From the NCBI RefSeq assembly GCF_019754295.1, contig NZ_VIRV01000002.1:1-64000 (forward strand): DNA of 64,000 bases. Direction: 5' to 3'. The translations under genes and the position numbers were made by a program. Each line of letters begins with the position of its first letter. Position 1 is the stretch's first letter. The notes beneath the pieces were generated by a model. The model saw only the letters and a list, made by a program, of their open reading frames with translations. It searched no databases and was not told the origin of the DNA. Source of the stretch: Sellimonas caecigallum. Its GTDB lineage: Bacteria; Bacillota; Clostridia; Lachnospirales; Lachnospiraceae. Shown piece after piece: positions 59,572 through 64,000 of the stretch.

Positions 59572-60072
59572 CTATTTTCCGAGTTTCTCTTTGATGAACT
59601 CGTGGACCTCCTCCGCAGGAATCTGAAGAGAGACGGCAAGTTCGTTATAAAGCGCATCCTGTGCCGCTTTGAAATAGCGGCTGTCAGCCGATGTCATCTT
59701 TTTGCCCTGCGCTTCCCTTCTCGTCTTCCTTCTGTAGATCGTCTTCATCAGTTTGACAAGTTCTTTTCCATCGCAAGTCTTGATCGCCTCTTTGTATGTC
59801 TCCTCACGTTTTTTCTCCTCCCGAATCTGAAGTTCTGCTATTCCATTCATCGCGTCGATCAAATCCAGCGCCTCTTTCTCTGTCATAACGTCCCTCAGCG
59901 GGACTTTCCGGCCATCCACCGGCGCAAACACCGTGCTGTCCTTGCTGCGGCACGGGACGAGCGTATAGTACATTCTGTCCTTTTCTGCGGTTAGTGTTTC
60001 CAGGGTTCCGATCTTTTTTACTTCACAGACTCCGTTATGTCCATATACAACAAAGTCGCCTACTTTAAACAT
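59572..60072 (-). CDS. CarD family transcriptional regulator
   Basis: A 166-residue RNA polymerase-binding factor. The N-terminal Tudor-like RNAP-interaction domain (MFKVGDFVVYGHNGVCEVKK to FAPVDGRKVPLRDVM, residues 1 to about 63) is followed by an all-helical C-terminal domain with the basic KTIYRRKTRREAQGKKMTSA (about 108-127). CarD proteins stabilise open complexes at promoters; Clostridial versions affect rRNA and stress genes. Monocistronic. Confidence 0.9.
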   Translation of the reverse strand: MFKVGDFVVYGHNGVCEVKKIGTLETLTAEKDRMYYTLVPCRSKDSTVFAPVDGRKVPLRDVMTEKEALDLIDAMNGIAELQIREEKKREETYKEAIKTCDGKELVKLMKTIYRRKTRREAQGKKMTSADSRYFKAAQDALYNELAVSLQIPAEEVHEFIKEKLGK

Positions 60073-60220
60073 CTGCTTCCCGCCTTTCTACCTATTTATA
60101 TATAGTTTAGCATTTTTTTGGTATTTTAGTAAGCGGAAAATAAATTTTCTCTAAAAACCGGCGTTTATTTGTTGTTTTTTGTTGTTTTTTGTCCTTTTTA
60201 TCCCGTATATTTGCATCTTC

Positions 60221-61207
60221 TTATGCCGCATGGTGTTTTTCTGAACCCCTCTTTTTACACACTGCATCAAATTCCCGAAGCTTCTGCTCAGCCTCCGGGC
60301 TTAGATTTTCCGGCACCTCTATCTGTACTGTCACATACTGATCTCCGTATACTGACGGATCTTTCATGGAAACGATCCCTTTTCCTTTCAGTCTTATCTT
60401 TGTACCGGACTGTGTACCCTTGCGAATGCTGCAGACCACATTTCCAGTCAGTGTCTGCACAACAGCCTCTCCTCCCAGGGCAGCCGTTGCAAACGGAATA
60501 CGTACAGACGAATAGACATCCATTCCCTTTCGTTCAAATCCCGGCTTCTTTTCCACATTGACCCGCAAGAGCAGATCCCCTGCTTCTGCTCCGCCTTGGC
60601 CCGGCATCCCTTTACCCCTGAGCCGGATACTCTTACCTGTGTCAATGCCGGCCGGTATATGCACTTTCAGCGACTGTACGCTGCCATCTTCTTTCTGGAT
60701 ACGGATCATCTTTTCACAGCCAAACACCGCCTCTTCAAAACGCAGAGAGACGTCGCTTTGAATATCACTCCCCCTCATTCGAAATGTCTGCCCGCAAAAT
60801 CCGTCCCGAAATCCCTTTTCTCTTCTCCCGGCACCGCCACGGAACATATCTCCGAAAATATCTCCAAAAATATCCTCCATATTGCCGCTTTCGAAATGAA
60901 ATTCCCGGTATCCTCCATTCCCGTCAAACCCGCGGAAACCTGAGCCGGATGCGCTGCCGCCGTACGTCTGGGCACTTCCGTCAAAGGCACTGTGCCCGAA
61001 CCGATCATAAAGCTTCTTTTTTTCCGGATCGCCAAGCACATCATATGCTTCCGTGACTTCTTTAAATTTCTGCTCTGCCGCTTTGTTTCCGGCATTGGTA
61101 TCCGGGTGGTATTTCTTCGCAAGTTTCCTGTATGCCTTTTTGATCATCGCTTCGTCTGCGTTTCTGTTTATGCCTAATACATCATAGTAATCTCTTTTTT
61201 GTGTCAT
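60221..61207 (-). CDS. DnaJ-class chaperone without zinc finger (CbpA type)
   Basis: A 328-residue type II J protein. J domain residues 5-68 with HPD in KKYHPDTNAGN, a Gly/Phe-rich region with a predicted loop (GSASGSGFRGFDGNGGYREF, about 85-104), then the two C-terminal beta-barrel domains (VHIPAGIDTGKSIRLRGKGM to YVTVQIEVPENLSP). No CxxCxGxG repeats, so it is CbpA-like. ATG 61207 is chosen over an upstream frame (61297). It has a strong promoter and no CIRCE. Confidence 0.88.
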   Translation of the reverse strand: MTQKRDYYDVLGINRNADEAMIKKAYRKLAKKYHPDTNAGNKAAEQKFKEVTEAYDVLGDPEKKKLYDRFGHSAFDGSAQTYGGSASGSGFRGFDGNGGYREFHFESGNMEDIFGDIFGDMFRGGAGRREKGFRDGFCGQTFRMRGSDIQSDVSLRFEEAVFGCEKMIRIQKEDGSVQSLKVHIPAGIDTGKSIRLRGKGMPGQGGAEAGDLLLRVNVEKKPGFERKGMDVYSSVRIPFATAALGGEAVVQTLTGNVVCSIRKGTQSGTKIRLKGKGIVSMKDPSVYGDQYVTVQIEVPENLSPEAEQKLREFDAVCKKRGSEKHHAA

Positions 61208-61243
61208 TTTATTACCCTCTCCAAAAACTACTGTTCTATATGT

Positions 61244-61272
61244 AATATAACAATTAATTTTCAGATTGTCAA
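61244..61272 (-). promoter_or_regulatory. Promoter of the CbpA-type dnaJ gene
   Basis: Minus-strand -35 TTGACA (61267-61272) and -10 TATATT (61244-61249), 17-bp spacer. TGTCAAT and ATTGACA repeats 14 bp apart end at the -35 and might be an operator, but not a CIRCE. Confidence 0.75.
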
Positions 61273-61303
61273 TTGTTCCAAGTGGAGATTGACACAACTT
61301 CCA

Positions 61304-61693
61304 CTACTCCAGGAAAATTTTTCTTGTGACAAAATTATATACCATGACGATCACTGTAGCTGCAACTTTCACAAACAGATAGTTCCACCCGATGACATCC
61401 GTCCCTGTCTTCATGAGAATCTCTGTCAGAGCAAGCCCGATCACACTGAATACCACAAACAGCACAAAATTCCGGCCCTTTCCATAGGCCGGATTTGTGT
61501 TGAACACGTATTTGACACTCAGCAGATAGTTAACTATGACCGATACTGTAAAGGAAACCCCTGCCGACAGCAGATAGTATATGTCCATCCACTCTGTCAG
61601 CACATACAGCATCCCGAAATCGATAACAAAACAAAGTATTCCTACACCGCCAAATTTTATGATCTGCTCTGCTAATTTTCTTCCATTTCGCAT
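61304..61693 (-). CDS. GtrA-like membrane protein
   Basis: A 129-residue protein with four membrane helices (IIKFGGVGILCFVIDFGMLY, LLSAGVSFTVSVIVNYLLS, FVLFVVFSVIGLALTEIL, LFVKVAATVIVMVYNFV) and the conserved FVTRKIFLE end. GtrA proteins are thought to flip polyprenyl-phosphate sugars. It overlaps the glycosyltransferase gene by 22 bp, so it likely moves the lipid-linked sugar made by that enzyme. Confidence 0.9.
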   Translation of the reverse strand: MRNGRKLAEQIIKFGGVGILCFVIDFGMLYVLTEWMDIYYLLSAGVSFTVSVIVNYLLSVKYVFNTNPAYGKGRNFVLFVVFSVIGLALTEILMKTGTDVIGWNYLFVKVAATVIVMVYNFVTRKIFLE

Positions 61694-62616
61694 ATTCCCT
61701 GCTCCAATACCTGTAGTCTGAATTCGAATTCCCGCTTTTCAATCTTGATAATCTCGTCCAATACCATGCCGTTAAAAAAAGCCATCAGTGCAGCCATCAT
61801 CATGAACCCGCAGACAATCAATGTAGGAAACTTTGCCACCATTCCCGTCGCAAAAAACGGTACCAGAACCGCCGGAACAAATACCGCCGCATCTATGAGG
61901 ATCAAAAGAACCGCAAGCACTGTAAAAAAGTGCATCGGCCTGTAATTTTTCCACAGTTTCACGATGGTACGCAGAACAGCTATCCCGTCTGATATCGTAT
62001 TGAGTTTGGACGTACTCCCTTCCGGACGGTCTCGGTATCCGATAATGACATTGTCAATATCCATATTTTTGTCAACAGCGTGGATCGTCATTTCCGTCTC
62101 GATCTCAAATCCCTGCGACAACACCGGGAAACTTTTCACAAAAAGATAACTGAAGGCACGATATCCGGTCATCACATCCCGAATATCGTTTTGAAACAAA
62201 CGATTGATCCATGATCGGACCATCCGATTTCCCGTATTATGAAACCGTCTTTTATTTTCTGTGAAATAGGTGGATGACAGACGGTCTCCCACAACCATAT
62301 CTCTCTGCTTTTTCAATACCAGGTCTGCCATCTCTCTGGCATTTTCCGCCGGGTAAGTATCATCCCCATCTACCATGATATAACACTTGGCGTCGATCTC
62401 CCGAAACATCCTTCGGATTACATTTCCTTTTCCTTGTTTGTTTTCATAACGGACTACCGCGCCTGCATTTCTTGCGATTTCATCTGTATGATCCGTTGAA
62501 CAGTTGTCATAGACGTAGATGACCGCCTCCGGCAGCACTCTTCTGAAATCTTTGACGACTTTCCCTATTGTCTGGCTTTCATTATAACATGGAATCAAAA
62601 CTGCAATCTCATCCAT
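61672..62616 (-). CDS. Glycosyltransferase family 2, polyprenyl-phosphate type
   Basis: A 314-residue GT-A fold enzyme. AVLIPCYNESQTIGKVVKDF (about residues 5-24), the metal-binding DxD in IMVDGDDTYPAEN (about 80-92), and GYRAFSYLFVKSFPV (about 145). Two C-terminal helices (about 225-285) anchor it. It resembles dolichol/undecaprenyl-phosphate sugar synthases; with GtrA it would supply lipid-linked sugar for wall or glycan decoration. Confidence 0.92.
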   Translation of the reverse strand: MDEIAVLIPCYNESQTIGKVVKDFRRVLPEAVIYVYDNCSTDHTDEIARNAGAVVRYENKQGKGNVIRRMFREIDAKCYIMVDGDDTYPAENAREMADLVLKKQRDMVVGDRLSSTYFTENKRRFHNTGNRMVRSWINRLFQNDIRDVMTGYRAFSYLFVKSFPVLSQGFEIETEMTIHAVDKNMDIDNVIIGYRDRPEGSTSKLNTISDGIAVLRTIVKLWKNYRPMHFFTVLAVLLILIDAAVFVPAVLVPFFATGMVAKFPTLIVCGFMMMAALMAFFNGMVLDEIIKIEKREFEFRLQVLEQGICEMEEN

Positions 62617-62676
62617 CTTTTTTCATCTCCAACTTTCTCTCTCTTTTATCTTGATATTACTATTAATCTTTTTGAA

Positions 62677-63591
62677 TCAAATAAAATTTCCAAGCGCATG
62701 AATCAACATTGCACAAAAAACAGTCAAATCTATCATACAAATGGCCCCATAACTGTTCCATGGCACATATCCCCCGTTTCTCGCTGCCTGCCTCTGAGGT
62801 TTTATTCCCAGAAGTAGCGGATAAAGAAGAGGGATGAAATATCTTCCCTGGATTCCTTCTATCCATCTTTGTCCGACCGGAGTCCACTGCCCGTACAGCG
62901 TCACAAAGATCAAGAAGAAAATAAAGACAGATGTCCCGACCATCAATGCCCGAATCGGACGTTTAAATGAATATCCTTCCGTATCATTGTCGAGGAATAC
63001 ATCCGCTGCCAGAATAAATGCAAACGGAAATACAATGAACGGCGGAATCTGAATCGTAAGCCATCCCATCTGATCCCCCAGCATCTGCATGAAATAATCC
63101 ATCCATGCGATCTCCAGCGTCCGGAAAAATGTGGCACAAAATCGAAGTGGATGAATCAGGATATATTTGAGCTGCTCTGCCGTGTCCACATTGACATCTG
63201 CTTTTATCCCGCCAAGAAAAGACGATGCGATGGCAAGCCAGCCAAATGTCAATATAACGATCGCACATCCTGCGATCACAACATGCAGAAAGAATGATTT
63301 CCTGCTCTTAAATCGTTCGATCGGAATCGCAAACAACAGCAGACAGAATGGCACGTATACAATCTTACAACAACACAGAAAGACAATCAGTGTATACAGT
63401 ACTGCAATTTCTTTTTTTCCAATCACACCTTTTTTCTTATACCTCAAAAACAAAATATATGACGTAAAAAGAAGTACGACTGCCAGCGCCAGTCCATCGG
63501 CTGAAAGGGAGTTTGCAGCCTGAAGGCTCATCGGCAGAAGGGCAATCATCGCAATGAGATTTTTTCCAAAAGGCGCCAGTATGATGGCCAA
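62677..63591 (-). pseudogene. DUF2142-like membrane protein, 5'-truncated
   Basis: About 304 residues of a multi-pass protein; homologous sequence begins at LAIILAPFGKNLIAMIALLP, which lies well inside normal DUF2142 proteins of 400-500 residues. The family motif LLPMSLQAANSLSADGLALA is near the start. The first third, with the usual N-terminal helices, is missing, and the only start available is TTG 63591 without an SD. The frame runs into the junction near 63600 with a plus-strand kinase fragment. DUF2142 proteins accompany polysaccharide/GT2-GtrA loci, as here. Either a broken gene or an assembly join. Confidence 0.75.
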
Positions 63592-63602
63592 AACGTGTCC
63601 AG

Positions 63603-63956
63603 GTTCGGCTCCCGGAGGGAATCCTCCACACTTTTGATATCAATAGTGTGGTAGCCAACCTTTTACAAAATGCCATCGAAGCTTCCTCACAGTCCGCGGA
63701 AAAATATCTCTCCCTTTCCTTGTCCCTCAGCAAAGGCGTCTTAAAACTCCGAATAAGGAACAGTTTTTCGGAAGAGGCAAAGCCATCCCGCTCCCGTCTC
63801 TTCTCTGCTAAAAAGCAAGATACTCTGCACGGCTTCGGTCTTCGCAGCGTCCGCCATATCGTAGAAAAATATGATGGAGTTTTAGAACTGAATAAACAAG
63901 GGAATATGTTTGAAGCCACTGCCATCCTTTATCTTCCGGATGAGGCGGATAATTAA
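63603..63956 (+). pseudogene. GHKL sensor histidine kinase, 3' fragment (AgrC-like)
   Basis: Only the C-terminal ATPase part of a kinase: RLPEGILHTFDINSVVANLL, then the N box NLLQNAIEAS (about 63654-63683), the G box HGFGLRSVRHIVEKYDG and FEATAILYLPD at the end. The sequence LPEG...DINSVVANLLQNAIEA corresponds to the start of this domain in AgrC/CitA-like GHKL kinases, so its membrane sensor and DHp parts are missing. An in-frame TGA is at 63582. No SD or start fits. A gene may begin after 63957. Confidence 0.75.
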
Positions 63957-64000
63957 ATACGATTCAAAGATGGAAAACTGATTTTTACATAAAAACCCGC

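Noticed and set aside
60165-60195. TTGTTGTTTTTT-type short repeats
   Set aside because: Low-complexity T-rich tract downstream of dnaJ; too short to call a functional repeat.

Overview
The window looks like chromosomal DNA of a gut-type Lachnospiraceae (Clostridia, Firmicutes), close to the Ruminococcus/Mediterraneibacter/Dorea group. This rests on the moderate GC content, strong AGGAGG ribosome binding sites, sigma-A promoters with 17-bp spacers, the rplK-rplA / rplJ-rplL-rpoB-rpoC / rpsL-rpsG-fusA-tuf gene set, a DUF5685-DnaJ pair, CarD, PadR-membrane protein pairs and many ECF S components. I cannot name the species from sequence alone. I see no tRNA, rRNA, CRISPR array or intact insertion sequence.

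Layout. 1-7.2 kb: a LacI regulator with doubled palindromic operators, an ECF S component with a DUF4430 lipid-facing protein, a CIRCE-controlled Hsp20, a GNAT, a YjjG-type HAD nucleotidase, a methyltransferase, a PadR/membrane-protein pair and a nitroreductase. 7.2-11.5 kb: a MarR-YczE operon ending in a 1061-residue fusion of endonuclease Q and a UvrD-type helicase. 11.6-15.1 kb: a membrane protein, a DnaJ with a Cys-rich tail, DUF5685 and a MATE exporter. 15.2-23.2 kb: GNAT, Xre-type regulator, a GntR/DUF5808 operon, and a two-component system driving an ABC (FtsX-type) exporter. 23.4-25.1 kb: a GGCT-like protein, a transcript with two tiny tandem ORFs, and purC.

25.2-51.5 kb is the translation/transcription supercluster, all on the minus strand: tuf, fusA, rpsG, rpsL, then (after a 5-kb interruption by GNAT, AEC transporter, HD hydrolase, M24 and C1 peptidases) rpoC, rpoB, rplL, rplJ, then (after a second 5-kb interruption) rplA, rplK, nusG, secE, rpmG. 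The second interruption carries iadA, a queuosine salvage operon (queK, an ECF S component, queL) behind a preQ1-I riboswitch, and a PadR/membrane pair. Each ribosomal block has its own promoter and terminator, so the canonical operon has been split into independent units.

51.5-58 kb: a Ugp-type sugar/glycerophosphate ABC operon with its own ATPase, a PHP hydrolase and a HAD phosphatase. 58.1-63.6 kb: MATE exporter, CarD, a CbpA-type DnaJ, GtrA, a GT2 glycosyltransferase and a 5'-truncated DUF2142 membrane protein. At about 63.6 kb the truncated DUF2142 gene abuts, head to head, a 5'-truncated GHKL histidine kinase; this is a rearrangement scar or an assembly chimera.

Most notable: the EndoQ-UvrD fusion ending in a clamp-binding-like QMSLF, the riboswitch-controlled queuine salvage operon lodged in the ribosomal cluster, the tandem minigene RNA upstream of purC, and the duplicated hairpins before rplK and rplA.
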